Assembly (NCBI RefSeq): GCF_002261345.1
Contig: NZ_NEVT01000008.1
Coordinates: forward strand, 62,001-126,000
From: Bordetella genomosp. 2
GTDB lineage: Bacteria; Pseudomonadota; Gammaproteobacteria; Burkholderiales; Burkholderiaceae_B
Length of the DNA: 64,000 nt
Direction of reading: 5' to 3'
Program-made: the position numbers and the translations under genes
The notes under the pieces: model-generated
What the model saw: the letters and a program-made list of their open reading frames with translations, nothing else
Database searches by the model: none
What the model was told of the DNA's origin: nothing
Shown: positions 8,782-17,560 of the stretch, piece after piece
Position numbering within the stretch: the stretch's first letter is position 1
Layout of the letters: each line of letters opens with the position of its first letter

Positions 8782-9543
8782 CTACTTTGCCAGCCCCAGC
8801 ACCAGCCAGATCAGCAGCATGGGCCCGGCGTTGAACAGGCCGTGCAGCGCCACCGACGCCCCGATGCCGCGCCGCACGCGGATCCAGCCCAGCACCAGGC
8901 CGGTGGCCCACTGCGGCAGCACCAGCAGCGGCAGCATCCAGTACGCGACGTCGGCCAGCACGAAATTGTTCAGGTGCACCAGCGCGAACGCCAGGCCGGA
9001 CAGGTGGAACACCCGGCCGAAGTGCATCCGGTAATGGCGGCGCCAGGCCATCCGCGGGCGCGTGCGCGCCGCCCTGCCGCGCCGCAGCGGCAGGCAGGCC
9101 AGCAGCACCACGGCGGCCGCCCAGGCCAGCGTCCAGCCATGCACGCCCCACAGCAGCGGCGGCAGGATGGCGGGGCAGACCCATAACGCCTGCACGGGCC
9201 GCCGCAAGCCGTAGCGGAACAGCATTTCTTCGATCAGCGGCGCCCACAGCACCGCGGTCAGCCAGGGAATGGCGGACGGGTCCAGGCGATGCACCGCGCC
9301 GCCGGCGCCGGCGGCGGTGACCGCGATCGGCCCCAGGGCGAAGAAATTCAGGCCCCACAGCACCGCCGCCCAGCCCAGCAGCCGGCGCGGCGAGACGTCG
9401 GGCAGCCAATCGTTGCGCAGCTGGCTGGACGAACGCCGGCCGGGCAGGCGGCGCAGGTCGGGGGCGAACAGGAAACGCCAGAAATCGGCCAGTTCGTCGC
9501 GGAAGCGCGGCTTGCGGGGCGCGGCCGCCGATGTCGCAGCCAT
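8782..9543 (-). CDS. CPBP-family intramembrane metalloprotease
   Basis: A 253-residue polytopic inner-membrane protein with the CPBP (Abi/CAAX-protease) signature: the paired glutamates of [10 protein letters not shown], the histidine of ALVHLNNF, and a final LHGLFNAG helix. Several hydrophobic segments surround these motifs. The family cleaves peptide bonds inside the membrane; bacterial members act in peptide maturation or bacteriocin immunity, but the substrate here is unknown. It starts 5 bp after the pth stop, so it is almost certainly co-transcribed with pth. A much longer reading frame extends over pth in another frame, but the ATG at 9543 fits the family and the spacing. Confidence 0.85.
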   Translation of the reverse strand: MAATSAAAPRKPRFRDELADFWRFLFAPDLRRLPGRRSSSQLRNDWLPDVSPRRLLGWAAVLWGLNFFALGPIAVTAAGAGGAVHRLDPSAIPWLTAVLWAPLIEEMLFRYGLRRPVQALWVCPAILPPLLWGVHGWTLAWAAAVVLLACLPLRRGRAARTRPRMAWRRHYRMHFGRVFHLSGLAFALVHLNNFVLADVAYWMLPLLVLPQWATGLVLGWIRVRRGIGASVALHGLFNAGPMLLIWLVLGLAK

Positions 9544-9548
9544 GCCGC

Positions 9549-10145
9549 TCAGGCCCCGTTGCCGCTGTGCAGCTGGCGCGTGGCCAGCGCGAAATCGCCG
9601 TCCAGCATGGCCGGCACCACGGCGCGGCAGCGCTGGATGACGTCGTCGATGGCGCCCTGTTCGTCGCGGCGCGGCGGGTGCAGCACGAAATCGGCCACCT
9701 GCTGCGCCAGCCCCAGCGTGCGCGGATGGCCGATGCCGATGCGCAGGCGCCAGAAATTGGGGCTGCCCAGGGCGGCCTGGATATCCTTCAGGCCGTTGTG
9801 CCCGGCATGCCCGCCGCCCTGCTTGAGCTTGACCTGGCCGGGCAGCAGGTCGAGCTCGTCGTGCAGCACCAGCACCTGCTCGGGCGCCAGCTTGTAGAAG
9901 CGCGCCAGCGCGCCCACGGCCTGGCCGGAGCGGTTCATGTAGGTGATGGGCTTGAGCAGCAGCACGCTGTCGCCGCCGCGCCGCGCCTTGGCCACCAGGC
10001 CATGGAAGCCTTTTTCCAGCGCGAAGCTGGCGCGCAGGTCGTCGGCCAGGTGGTCGGCCAGCCAGAAGCCGGCGTTGTGGCGGGTGGTTTCGTAGTCGGG
10101 CCCCGGGTTGCCCAGGCCGACGATCAGGCGGATGGCGGTAGACAT
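9549..10145 (-). CDS. pth: Peptidyl-tRNA hydrolase
   Basis: Cytoplasmic enzyme of 198 residues that releases tRNA from peptidyl-tRNA dropped by stalled ribosomes. Family motifs are all present: [12 protein letters not shown] at the N-terminus, the catalytic His in [15 protein letters not shown], the Asp in LHDELD, and [10 protein letters not shown]. The start chosen (ATG 10145, MSTAIRL) fits the family; an in-frame ATG four codons upstream is also possible. It follows rplY across a strong terminator, which implies read-through or a separate promoter in the short gap. A CPBP protease gene follows after 5 bp. Confidence 0.97.
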   Translation of the reverse strand: MSTAIRLIVGLGNPGPDYETTRHNAGFWLADHLADDLRASFALEKGFHGLVAKARRGGDSVLLLKPITYMNRSGQAVGALARFYKLAPEQVLVLHDELDLLPGQVKLKQGGGHAGHNGLKDIQAALGSPNFWRLRIGIGHPRTLGLAQQVADFVLHPPRRDEQGAIDDVIQRCRAVVPAMLDGDFALATRQLHSGNGA

Positions 10146-10165
10146 GATGGGCATCTTTAAAACAT

Positions 10166-10203
10166 AAAAAACCCCGCGCATGCAACTCGCATGCGCAGGG
10201 TTT
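10166..10203 (-). terminator. Terminator between rplY and pth
   Basis: A GC-rich hairpin with arms of about 14 nt (10170-10183 and 10189-10203, 5-nt loop) is followed on the minus strand by six T. It lies only about 20 bp before the pth start codon, so pth expression depends on read-through or a promoter inside the hairpin region. Confidence 0.85.
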
Positions 10204-10238
10204 CCGTTTTGGCGTCCGGCGCGGACCGGCGCCGCGGC

Positions 10239-10862
10239 TTAGGCGGCGGGGGTTTCGCCGGCCGGCGCGTCGCCTTCGTCGTCAGCGGACGCAGCACCAC
10301 CGCCCTTGACCAGCGCCGAGGCCAGCACCGGGTTGGCGTCGCCGCCGTGCGCGACGTAGGTCACGCCCTTGGGCAGCTTGATGTCGGCCAAGTGGATCGA
10401 GGCGCCGCCCAGCAGGTTGGCTAGGTCGACTTCGATGAACTGCGGCAGCGCCGAAGGCAGGCAGGTGATTTCCAGTTCGGTCATCACGTGGCTGATGATG
10501 GCGTTGCTGAGCTTGACCGCCGGCGAGGTCTCGCCGTTGATGAAGTGCAGCGGCACCTTGGTGTGCAGGGCCTGGTTGGCGTCGACGCGCTGGAAGTCGA
10601 CGTGCAGGACTTGCGGCTTGTAGGCGTGCCATTGAACCGCACGCAGCAGCACGGGCTCTTCCTTGCCGTCGAACTGCATCTGCAGGATCGAGGCGTGGAA
10701 TTCTTCCTTGCGCAGGGCGTGGTAGATCTCGTTGTGGTCGAGTTCGATGTTCAGGGGGGCAGCCGTACCACCATAGACAATGGCGGGAACGCGGCCCGCG
10801 CGGCGCAGGCGGCGGCTCGCACTCGAACCCTGGACGCTACGCGCAGTGGCAGTGAATTTCAT
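10239..10862 (-). CDS. rplY: 50S ribosomal protein L25/general stress protein Ctc
   Basis: A 207-residue two-domain L25 of the long TL5/CTC type that binds 5S rRNA. The N-terminal beta-barrel domain begins with [20 protein letters not shown] and contains [10 protein letters not shown]. The C-terminal domain includes [12 protein letters not shown]-like features ([19 protein letters not shown]). An acidic, Ala-rich tail ends the protein, as in other beta-proteobacteria. It lies between prs and pth in the order usual for the group. Confidence 0.97.
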   Translation of the reverse strand: MKFTATARSVQGSSASRRLRRAGRVPAIVYGGTAAPLNIELDHNEIYHALRKEEFHASILQMQFDGKEEPVLLRAVQWHAYKPQVLHVDFQRVDANQALHTKVPLHFINGETSPAVKLSNAIISHVMTELEITCLPSALPQFIEVDLANLLGGASIHLADIKLPKGVTYVAHGGDANPVLASALVKGGGAASADDEGDAPAGETPAA

Positions 10863-10995
10863 GGATGACTCCAGACAATCTGGCAGCGGTGAAGCTGCCG
10901 GCTAAGTTGCACGGCACGCGACATGCGTACCGTGTTGTTTGCCTGCCTGCCGCGACCAGCAGGCGGGCAAATTCGAAAATACGGGCTGCGCCGGC

Positions 10996-11946
10996 TCAGT
11001 CGACGAACAGCGAGCTGACCGATTCCGCGTTGGAAATACGCAGAATGGTTTCGCCCAGCAGCGCCGCGCACGAAAGCTGGCGGATCTTGCTGCTGGCCTG
11101 GCCTTGCTCGGACAGCGGGATGGTGTCGGTGACGACCAGTTCGTCCAGTTCCGACGCCTCGATGCGGTCGATGGCGCCGCCCGACAGCACGGGGTGCGTG
11201 CAATAGGCGTAGACGGCGCCGGCGCCGCGGTCTTTCAGGGCCTGCGCGGCCTTGCACAGCGTGCCGGCGGTATCGACCATGTCATCCATGATGATGCAGG
11301 TGCGGCCGTCGACTTCGCCGATGATGTTCATGACTTCCGACACATTGGCGCGCGGGCGCCGCTTGTCGATGATGGCTAGGTCGGCCTCGAGCTGCTTGGC
11401 CAGCGCCCGGGCGCGCACCACGCCGCCGATATCGGGCGACACGACCACCAGGTTGGCGAAATTGCGGCGCCAGATGTCGCCCAGCAGGATCGGCCCGGCG
11501 TAGATGTTGTCGACCGGGATATCGAAGAAGCCCTGGATCTGGTCGGCGTGCAGGTCCATGGTCAGCACGCGGTCGACGCCGGCGACCTGCAGCATGTTGG
11601 CCACCACCTTGGCCGAGATGGCCACGCGCGCCGAACGCGGGCGGCGGTCCTGGCGGGCATAGCCGAAATACGGGATGGCGGCGGTGATGCGGCCGGCCGA
11701 GGCCCGGCGCAGCGCATCGACCATGACCATGATTTCCATCAGGTTGTCGTTGGTCGGCGCACAGGTGGGCTGCAGCACGAAGACGTCCTTGCCGCGCACG
11801 TTCTCGTTGATCTCGACCATGACTTCGCCATCGGAGAAGCGGCCAACCGTCATCTTGCCCAGGGACATGTCGAGATGGTTGACTACGTCCACGGCCAGGC
11901 GGGTGTTGGCCGTGCCCGTGAAGATCATGAAGCTGTCGTTTGCCAT
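10996..11946 (-). CDS. prs: Ribose-phosphate pyrophosphokinase
   Basis: A 316-residue PRPP synthetase: ribose-5-phosphate plus ATP gives PRPP for purine, pyrimidine, His, Trp and NAD synthesis. Visible motifs are the FSDGE region, ATP-site [12 protein letters not shown], metal-binding [12 protein letters not shown], and the PRPP loop [13 protein letters not shown]. Length is standard. It lies downstream of tRNA-Gln on the same strand, behind a strong hairpin, with rplY 133 bp further on. Confidence 0.98.
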   Translation of the reverse strand: MANDSFMIFTGTANTRLAVDVVNHLDMSLGKMTVGRFSDGEVMVEINENVRGKDVFVLQPTCAPTNDNLMEIMVMVDALRRASAGRITAAIPYFGYARQDRRPRSARVAISAKVVANMLQVAGVDRVLTMDLHADQIQGFFDIPVDNIYAGPILLGDIWRRNFANLVVVSPDIGGVVRARALAKQLEADLAIIDKRRPRANVSEVMNIIGEVDGRTCIIMDDMVDTAGTLCKAAQALKDRGAGAVYAYCTHPVLSGGAIDRIEASELDELVVTDTIPLSEQGQASSKIRQLSCAALLGETILRISNAESVSSLFVD

Positions 11947-12006
11947 GATGGAAGCTGCGATGGTCGATTAGGACGCGAACGTTTGCTGCGGCCGGCAAAA
12001 CCGGCA

Positions 12007-12067
12007 AATAAAAAAGCTGCTGAACCATGGCCAGTGTCTGACAGGCGTGTTCAACAGCTTTTTTATT
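12007..12067 (-). terminator. Long palindromic terminator after tRNA-Gln
   Basis: Two 19-nt arms (12007-12025 and 12049-12067), complementary except for one position and beginning and ending in A/T runs, enclose 23 nt. On the minus strand the second arm ends in TTTTTT, so it can end the tRNA-Gln transcript. The symmetry means it could also work in the other direction. Confidence 0.8.
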
Positions 12068-12076
12068 GATATTTGG

Positions 12077-12153
12077 TGGCTGGGGAGGAAGGATTCGAAC
12101 CTTCGCATGCCGGAATCAAAATCCGGTGCCTTAACCAGCTTGGCGACTCCCCA
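12077..12153 (-). tRNA. tRNA-Gln (anticodon UUG)
   Basis: A 77-nt tRNA with encoded CCA. The acceptor arms TGGGGAG and CTCCCCA pair fully, the anticodon arm is CCGGA-TTTTGAT-TCCGG with anticodon TTG, and the T arm is GAAGG-TTCGAAT-CCTTC. It is very close to the classical enterobacterial glutamine tRNA. Its 5' end begins 1 nt after the ispE stop codon, so it is presumably cut from the lolB-ispE transcript. Confidence 0.97.
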
Positions 12154-12154
12154 A

Positions 12155-13072
12155 CTATCTTGCAATCCAGTTCCGCAACGGATGCTCGGCCAACCCGGGA
12201 CATGCCCGCACCAACCGGAACCCTGCTTGCGCTTGGCTGGTTGATTCACCAGCGACGCGCATTGTAGCGGTAATTTCCTGCTGCGCCAAAACGGCCTGTT
12301 GCGGTGTGGCGTACTGGGCGAACAAACACGCGCCAGACCCCGACATGCGGACGTGGACACCACGCCCCGACAGCCACCGCGCCGCCCGTGAAACCTCAGG
12401 ATAGCGCCGGTAAACCACCGGTTCCAGGTCGTTCTTGCCAAAAAAGCCCTGGCTCGGTTTTGTGCCGGACTCTTGCGAAGCAAGAAAGTCCGCTATTCTG
12501 ACTGAAGGTGTGTTCCTTGTCAAATCCGGGTCGGAAAAAATGCCGGCCGTGGGCACGCTGGCGTCGGGCTGGGCCACCAGGTAGGCGGCCGGCGGCAGTT
12601 CCAGGGCGGTCAGGATTTCGCCCACGCCCTCGGCGAAGGCCGATTGGCCGAACACGAACACCGGCACGTCGGCGCCCAGCGGCAAGGCCAGCGCCATCAG
12701 GTCGCGGCGCGACAGGCCGGTGTTCCACAGGCGGTTGAGCGCGATCAGGGTGGAGGCGGCATCGCTGGAGCCGCCGCCCAGCCCGCCGCCTTGCGGAATG
12801 CGCTTTTCCAGCCCGATGGTGACGCCCTGCCGCACGCCGGCGGCCTGTTGCAGGGCGCGCGCCGCGCGCACGGTCAGGTCCTGGTCGGCCGGCACGCCGG
12901 GCAGCTCGGCGGCGCGCTCGATGCGGCCGTCGGCGCGCGCCTCGAAGTGCAGCGTGTCGCACAGGTCGATGAAGCGGAATACGGTCTGCAGCAGGTGGTA
13001 GCCGTCGGGACGGCGGCCCACCACATGCAGGAACAGGTTCAGCTTGGCCGGCGCGGGTACGTCGTACAGCAT
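12155..13072 (-). CDS. ispE: 4-diphosphocytidyl-2-C-methyl-D-erythritol kinase
   Basis: A 305-residue GHMP kinase of the MEP isoprenoid pathway that phosphorylates CDP-ME at the 2-hydroxyl. The N-terminus PAPAKLNLFLHVVGRRPDGY and the GHMP ATP loop PQGGGLGGGSSDAA are canonical, as is the C-terminal MSGSGACLFAQY. A stretch around residues 180-210 (encoded near 12400-12540) is AT-richer than its surroundings. It runs from DPDLTRN to FFGKNDLEPVV and looks like a variable loop, not an insertion. The gene starts 9 bp after lolB and ends 1 nt before tRNA-Gln. Confidence 0.96.
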   Translation of the reverse strand: MLYDVPAPAKLNLFLHVVGRRPDGYHLLQTVFRFIDLCDTLHFEARADGRIERAAELPGVPADQDLTVRAARALQQAAGVRQGVTIGLEKRIPQGGGLGGGSSDAASTLIALNRLWNTGLSRRDLMALALPLGADVPVFVFGQSAFAEGVGEILTALELPPAAYLVAQPDASVPTAGIFSDPDLTRNTPSVRIADFLASQESGTKPSQGFFGKNDLEPVVYRRYPEVSRAARWLSGRGVHVRMSGSGACLFAQYATPQQAVLAQQEITATMRVAGESTSQAQAGFRLVRACPGLAEHPLRNWIAR

Positions 13073-13081
13073 GGCCGGCGG

Positions 13082-13681
13082 TCAGGGCTGGCTGATGGCC
13101 AGCCGGACCATGATGCGCCGCCCCGGCTCGCTGCGCTGAAGCACCAGCAGCCCGGGGCCGAGATTGTCGTAGCGCGACAGCCGGGCATGCCAGCCGTCCT
13201 GCTGGAAAGCCGCCGGGCGGCCTTGTTCGTCGCGCTGCATGCCGGCCACCGGGGCGTCGTCCGCCACCCGGCCGCGCAGCCAGTCGCGCAGGCTGGCCAC
13301 TGGCACGGGGCCGCCCAGCGCCTCTTCGGCCAGCGCATCGGGGGTATCGGCTTCGAGCCGGGTGCCGTCGGCCTTGGTCAGGGTGGCGCGGCCGGGACCG
13401 CCTTCGACGCGGGCCTCGGTGGAGCCGAGCGGATTGGTGAGGTCCAGCACGTAGCGGCGGCCGTCGTCGCGCCAGGTGAAGCCGCCCTGCACCGCCTGCT
13501 GCTGGCCGCCGGCCTCGGTGACCGTGATGGCGAAGCGGCCATTGCGCGCGAAGGCGTCGTCGGCGGTGCCGGACGGCGCGTCCGGCACGCTGGCGCAGGC
13601 CGCCAGCAACGCGCACAGCCCGCCGGCCAGCCAGCCGCGCAGCCAGGCGCGGCGCGGCGCCATGCCCGCGGCCGCGCTCAC
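13082..13681 (-). CDS. lolB: Outer-membrane lipoprotein LolB
   Basis: A 199-residue lipoprotein that receives lipoproteins from LolA and inserts them into the outer membrane. A signal peptide with lipobox LLAAC places the acylated cysteine at residue 29. The mature part has the LolB-like pattern GRFAITVTEAGGQQQ, QGGFTWRDDG and LTNPLGSTEARVE, diverged from E. coli but in the right place next to ispE. The GTG start at 13681 overlaps the stop of the upstream TPR gene (GTGA), indicating translational coupling. Confidence 0.88.
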   Translation of the reverse strand: MSAAAGMAPRRAWLRGWLAGGLCALLAACASVPDAPSGTADDAFARNGRFAITVTEAGGQQQAVQGGFTWRDDGRRYVLDLTNPLGSTEARVEGGPGRATLTKADGTRLEADTPDALAEEALGGPVPVASLRDWLRGRVADDAPVAGMQRDEQGRPAAFQQDGWHARLSRYDNLGPGLLVLQRSEPGRRIMVRLAISQP

Positions 13682-15501
13682 AGCGAGACCCCCAGGCGCT
13701 TGGCGGTATCCAGCAGCGTACGGTTCTTGGGATCCTTCTGGAAGCCTGCGCGCAGCAGTTCTTCGGCCTGCTGGCGCTTGCCCTCGGACCAGAACACCTC
13801 GGCCAGGTGCGCCGCGATGTCGGCCTCGGGACGCTGCGCATAGGCGCGCGACAGGTATTCGGCGGCTGCCTGGCGGTCGCCCATGCGGAATTTGACCCAG
13901 CCCATGCTGTCGAGGATGAACGGATCGTCGGGCAGCAATTCCAGAGCCTGGGTGATCAGGTCGAGCGCCTCCGGCAGCCGCTGGTTGCGGTCGGCCAGCG
14001 TGTAGCCCAGCGCGTTGTAGGCGTGGGCGTGGTCGGGGTCGAGGGCGATCACCTGCCGCAGTTGCGTCTCGAGTTCGTCGTAGCGGCCCTGGCGTTCATA
14101 CAGCATGGCCAGTTCGTATTTGATCTCGACGGTATCGGGCTGCGCCTGGTTGGCGGCCTCGAGCGTGGCCACCGCCTGGTCGATGCGGTCGGCATCGCGC
14201 AGGATCTGCGCCTTGGTCAGCACGCCCTGCACCTGGTCGTCCTCGTCGTGCGGCTGCGCGGCGTCGACCATGGCCAGCGCGTCGTCGATGCGCCCTTGCT
14301 TGGCGCGCAGCGCGGCCTGGCGCATCTGCGCGGAATAGCGCAGGGTGGGGTCGTCGATCTGGCCAAGCTGGGCGATGGCTTCGTCGTAGCGGCCCTGGTC
14401 CTCGGCGATGCGCGACAGCAGCACCCGCGCGTCGGCCTCGGCGGCGGGCGCATCGGAAGCGCCGGCCACGATCGATTCCTGGCGCTGGTTCTGCACGTCC
14501 AGGTATTGCTGCAGCAGGCTGCGGGCCTGGTCCTTGCGGCCGGCCTTGTAGGCCAGCTGCGCCTGCATGAACAGCAGGTCGAAGTCTTCGGGCGAGCGGC
14601 GCGACATGGCCTGCAGCTCGGCCAGCGCGCTGTCGTAGTCGCCGCGCTCGGCCATCTGGCCGGCCAGGGCCAGGTGCAGCTTGCGGGCGTCGGGATGCTT
14701 GGCCAGGAACGCGCGCGCCTCGATCTCGGCGCGGCGCGGGTCGACGCGGGCGCCGTACTCGAGCACGCGCTGGGCGGCCGCCTCGGAATGCGGATCGGCC
14801 GCCAGCGCGGCGCGGGCCTCGTCGGCGGCGCGGCCGTAGTCGCCCGCGGCCTGCGCCACGTCGGCCAGGGCCAGGTGCGCGGCGGGCAGCTTGCGCACCG
14901 GCGGGCTGAGCGACTCGTCGAAGATGCGCAGCGCCAGGCGGCGGTCGTTCAGGCGCGCCAGCACGCCCAGGGCCTGGGAGATCGCGGCGGGCTTGTCGTC
15001 CGCCGCGTCGATGCGCTGGCGCAGCGCCGCGGCCAGGCCGGACGTCTGGCCGTTGGCGGCGGCCAGCGCCAATTCGGTGGAACTGGCCTCGATGTCGTTG
15101 GGCGCCAGGCGGGCCCACTCGCGCGCCGCGTCGAGCGCGCCGGGCAGGTTGCCGCCCGCCAACTGGAATTCCAGCGCGCGCCGGGCCAGGCGCGGGTCGC
15201 CGGTCTCGCGGGCCAGGTTCGCCAGCGTGGACGCTGCCGTGCTGTACATGCCCCGCTGCGCGGCGATCTCGGACGCCAGCACGCGATAGAAGATGTCGGC
15301 GGTCAGCGAAACGTATGGAATCTGCCCCGGCCGCAGGCGGATGACCTGGGTTTCCGGCGTACGCGATTGAGGCACCAGGCGCGGCCCGGTGGCGTCGCGG
15401 CCCGGCCCATCGGCCGCCAGGGCCGGCACCGACTGCAGGCCCCCCAGCGCGAGCGCCAGCACGGTGATGAGGGAATGAACTTGTTTGAGCGAGGACTTCA
15501 C
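13678..15501 (-). CDS. TPR-repeat exported protein
   Basis: A 607-residue protein with an N-terminal signal peptide (core [19 protein letters not shown]) followed by tandem tetratricopeptide repeats through to the C-terminus. Examples are the segments around [20 protein letters not shown] and [23 protein letters not shown] proteins scaffold complexes; this one sits directly upstream of, and is coupled to, lolB-ispE, as is common in beta-proteobacteria, which suggests a role at the cell envelope. The GTG start at 15501 is preferred because it has a GGACGGG ribosome site and places the signal peptide at the N-terminus. A longer frame reaches back across mutM but is not credible. Confidence 0.9.
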   Translation of the reverse strand: MKSSLKQVHSLITVLALALGGLQSVPALAADGPGRDATGPRLVPQSRTPETQVIRLRPGQIPYVSLTADIFYRVLASEIAAQRGMYSTAASTLANLARETGDPRLARRALEFQLAGGNLPGALDAAREWARLAPNDIEASSTELALAAANGQTSGLAAALRQRIDAADDKPAAISQALGVLARLNDRRLALRIFDESLSPPVRKLPAAHLALADVAQAAGDYGRAADEARAALAADPHSEAAAQRVLEYGARVDPRRAEIEARAFLAKHPDARKLHLALAGQMAERGDYDSALAELQAMSRRSPEDFDLLFMQAQLAYKAGRKDQARSLLQQYLDVQNQRQESIVAGASDAPAAEADARVLLSRIAEDQGRYDEAIAQLGQIDDPTLRYSAQMRQAALRAKQGRIDDALAMVDAAQPHDEDDQVQGVLTKAQILRDADRIDQAVATLEAANQAQPDTVEIKYELAMLYERQGRYDELETQLRQVIALDPDHAHAYNALGYTLADRNQRLPEALDLITQALELLPDDPFILDSMGWVKFRMGDRQAAAEYLSRAYAQRPEADIAAHLAEVFWSEGKRQQAEELLRAGFQKDPKNRTLLDTAKRLGVSL

Positions 15502-15562
15502 GCGGCCCGTCCGGTTGATGGCACAATCTCTGGTCAAGCAATTGATCATCTTACACTGGCTC

Positions 15563-16390
15563 ATGCCGGAACTTCCCGAAGTCGAAACCACCCGCCGCGG
15601 AATCGACGCCGTCATTACAGGCCAGACGCTGCGCCGGCTGGTGGTGCGCGAAGCGCGCATGCGCTGGCCCATTCCGGCCGAACTTCCCGCCCTGCTGTCG
15701 GACCGCGCCGTGCTCGAATGCGCGCGGCGCGGCAAGTACCTGCTGCTGCGCTTCGAGCACGGCACGCAAATCGTGCACCTGGGCATGTCGGGGTCGCTGC
15801 GCAGCGTGCCGGCCGGCGAGGCGCCGCGCAAGCACGACCACGTCGACTGGGTGTTCGACCACGCCACGCTGCGGCTGCACGACCCGCGCCGCTTCGGCGC
15901 CGTGCTGTGGCACCCGGACAGCGCCGGCCCGGTCGCCGCGCACCCGCTGCTGGCGCGGCTGGGCATCGAGCCCTTCGATCCGCGCTTCGACGGCGCCTGG
16001 CTGCACAGCCAGTTCCGCGGCCGTAGCGTCGCGGTCAAGCAGGCCTTGCTGGCCGGCGACGCGGTGGTGGGCGTGGGCAATATCTACGCTTCCGAAAGCC
16101 TGTTCCGCGCCGGCATCGATCCGCGCACGCCGGCGCGCCGCGTCTCGGCGGCGCGCTGCCAGCGGCTGGCCGACATGGTGCGCGCCACCCTGGCCGACGC
16201 CCTGGCCTCGGGCGGCAGCACCCTGCGCGACTACGTCGGCGCCAGCGGCCAGCCCGGCAGCTATTTCGAGATCCACGCGGCGGTCTACGAGCGCGCCGGC
16301 CTGCCCTGCCGGGTCTGCGCGACGCCCATCCGGCGCCTGGTGCAGGGCCAGCGCGCCACTTACTACTGCCCTACCTGCCAGCGCCGCTGA
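15563..16390 (+). CDS. mutM: Formamidopyrimidine-DNA glycosylase
   Basis: A 275-residue bifunctional base-excision enzyme (Fpg) that removes 8-oxoguanine and nicks the abasic site. The N-terminus [15 protein letters not shown] provides the catalytic proline and glutamate, the conserved Lys lies in [24 protein letters not shown] is the helix-two-turn-helix, and the C-terminal zinc finger is CRVC...YYCPTC. The start at 15563 is fixed by the need for Pro at position 2. It is divergent from the TPR gene across 61 bp. Confidence 0.98.
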   Translation: MPELPEVETTRRGIDAVITGQTLRRLVVREARMRWPIPAELPALLSDRAVLECARRGKYLLLRFEHGTQIVHLGMSGSLRSVPAGEAPRKHDHVDWVFDHATLRLHDPRRFGAVLWHPDSAGPVAAHPLLARLGIEPFDPRFDGAWLHSQFRGRSVAVKQALLAGDAVVGVGNIYASESLFRAGIDPRTPARRVSAARCQRLADMVRATLADALASGGSTLRDYVGASGQPGSYFEIHAAVYERAGLPCRVCATPIRRLVQGQRATYYCPTCQRR

Positions 16391-16439
16391 GCCGGCGCGA
16401 GCGGCCCAGCCGCGGCCCCGTCGCGCCCCCGATATTCGT

Positions 16440-16482
16440 CTATAGCAAACGTATTGCACAAAAACAAACGACAGGCTATAGT
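16440..16482 (+). promoter_or_regulatory. Sigma-70-like promoter with inverted repeat
   Basis: TTGCAC (16454-16459), a 17-bp spacer and TATAGT (16477-16482) make a near-consensus promoter for the following three-gene set. An inverted repeat CTATAGC (16440-16446) and GCTATAG (16475-16481) brackets the -35 element and covers the -10, so a regulator may bind here. Confidence 0.75.
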
Positions 16483-16516
16483 GACCCGCATCAGAAACCC
16501 ACATATAGGAGACGCC

Positions 16517-17470
16517 GTGAGCAAGCAATTCGCCTCCCAGGCCGACCTGGCCGACAAGGTCGTGTCGTTCGAGAAATTGTCCGACAACGCCTACGCCTAC
16601 ACCGCCGAAGGCGACCCGAACACTGGCGTCATCATCGGCGACGAAGCCGTCATGGTGGTGGACACCCAGGCCACCCCCGTCATGGCGCAGGACGTCATCC
16701 GCCGCATCCGCGAAGTCACCGACAAGCCCATCAAGTACATCCTGCTGTCGCACTACCACGCCGTGCGCGTGTTCGGCGCCTCGGCCTACAACGCCCAGGA
16801 AATCCTGGCCAGCCGCGATACCTACGACCTCATCGCCGAGCGCGGCGAGCAGGACAAGGCCAGCGAGATCGGCCGTTTCCCGCGTTTGTTCCGCAACGCC
16901 GAGTCGATCCCGCCCGGCCTGGTCTGGCCCACCATGACCTTCCAGGGCGCCATGACCGTCAACCTGGGCAACCTGGAAGTCCACCTGCTGCAGGTGGGGC
17001 GCGGCCACACCAAGGGCGACACCATCGCCTGGCTGCCCGAGCAGAAGATCCTGTTCGCCGGCGACCTGGTCGAATACCAGTCCACGCCCTATTGCGGCGA
17101 CGCTTATTTCCGCGACTGGCCCACCACCCTGGACGCGCTGGCCCGCTTCGGCGCCGAGAAAATGGTGCCCGGCCGCGGCCCGGCGCTGAAAAACGCCACC
17201 GAAGTGCGCCAGGGGCTGGCCGGCACGCGCGCCTTCCTGACCGACCTGTACGGCGCGGTCAACCGCGGCGTGGCGCAGGGCAAGGACCTGAAGACCATCT
17301 ACCGCGAGGTCTACGACTTCATGCAGCCGCGCTACAGCGACTGGGTCATCTTCGACCACTGCATGCCGTTCGACGTGTCGCGCGCCTATGACGAGGCCAC
17401 CGGCCACGACCATCCGCGCATCTGGACCGACAAGCGCGACCGGGAAATGTGGCAGCAGCTCGAAGGCTGA
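16517..17470 (+). CDS. MBL-fold hydrolase with atypical metal motif
   Basis: A 317-residue metallo-beta-lactamase-fold protein. The GTG start at 16517 follows AGGAGA. The fold is clear: a VMVVDTQATP strand region, LSHYHAVRV (H79, H81), GHTKGDTIAWL (H164), FAGDLVEY (D183) and DHCMPF (H281). The usual HxHxDH reads H79-Y-H81-A-V-R84, so the Asp and third His that hold the second metal are replaced, which implies one metal or altered chemistry. It is the first gene of a set with an FAD monooxygenase and a 69-aa protein; the substrate is unknown and probably an aromatic or its lactone. Confidence 0.85.
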   Translation: MSKQFASQADLADKVVSFEKLSDNAYAYTAEGDPNTGVIIGDEAVMVVDTQATPVMAQDVIRRIREVTDKPIKYILLSHYHAVRVFGASAYNAQEILASRDTYDLIAERGEQDKASEIGRFPRLFRNAESIPPGLVWPTMTFQGAMTVNLGNLEVHLLQVGRGHTKGDTIAWLPEQKILFAGDLVEYQSTPYCGDAYFRDWPTTLDALARFGAEKMVPGRGPALKNATEVRQGLAGTRAFLTDLYGAVNRGVAQGKDLKTIYREVYDFMQPRYSDWVIFDHCMPFDVSRAYDEATGHDHPRIWTDKRDREMWQQLEG

Positions 17471-17560
17471 TTTCCGCATGAAGCCGCGCCAGCGCCCCGC
17501 AGAGGGCGCACCGGCGCGCATGGCGGGCGCCCGTGCGCGCCCGCCTACAGGAGACAACGC

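Noticed and set aside
8782-10185. A 467-codon frame extending the CPBP protease back over pth
   Set aside because: The extension is an alternative frame of pth; the ATG at 9543 fits the family start and is 5 bp after pth.
12077-12153. tRNA-Gln as the island attachment site
   Set aside because: The tRNA is intact, and eight housekeeping genes in conserved order separate it from the integrase.
12047-12267. Short plus-strand frames across the tRNA-Gln region
   Set aside because: They translate the complement of a tRNA, a common false gene type.
12400-12540. AT-rich patch in ispE as an insertion
   Set aside because: The frame is intact and the segment sits in a variable loop before the conserved KNDLEPVV stretch.
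13807-16026. A 739-codon plus-strand open frame opposite the TPR gene
   Set aside because: It is antisense to a clear TPR protein and part of mutM; its translation is compositionally biased (V, G, R, Q) without domains, typical of shadow frames in GC-rich DNA.
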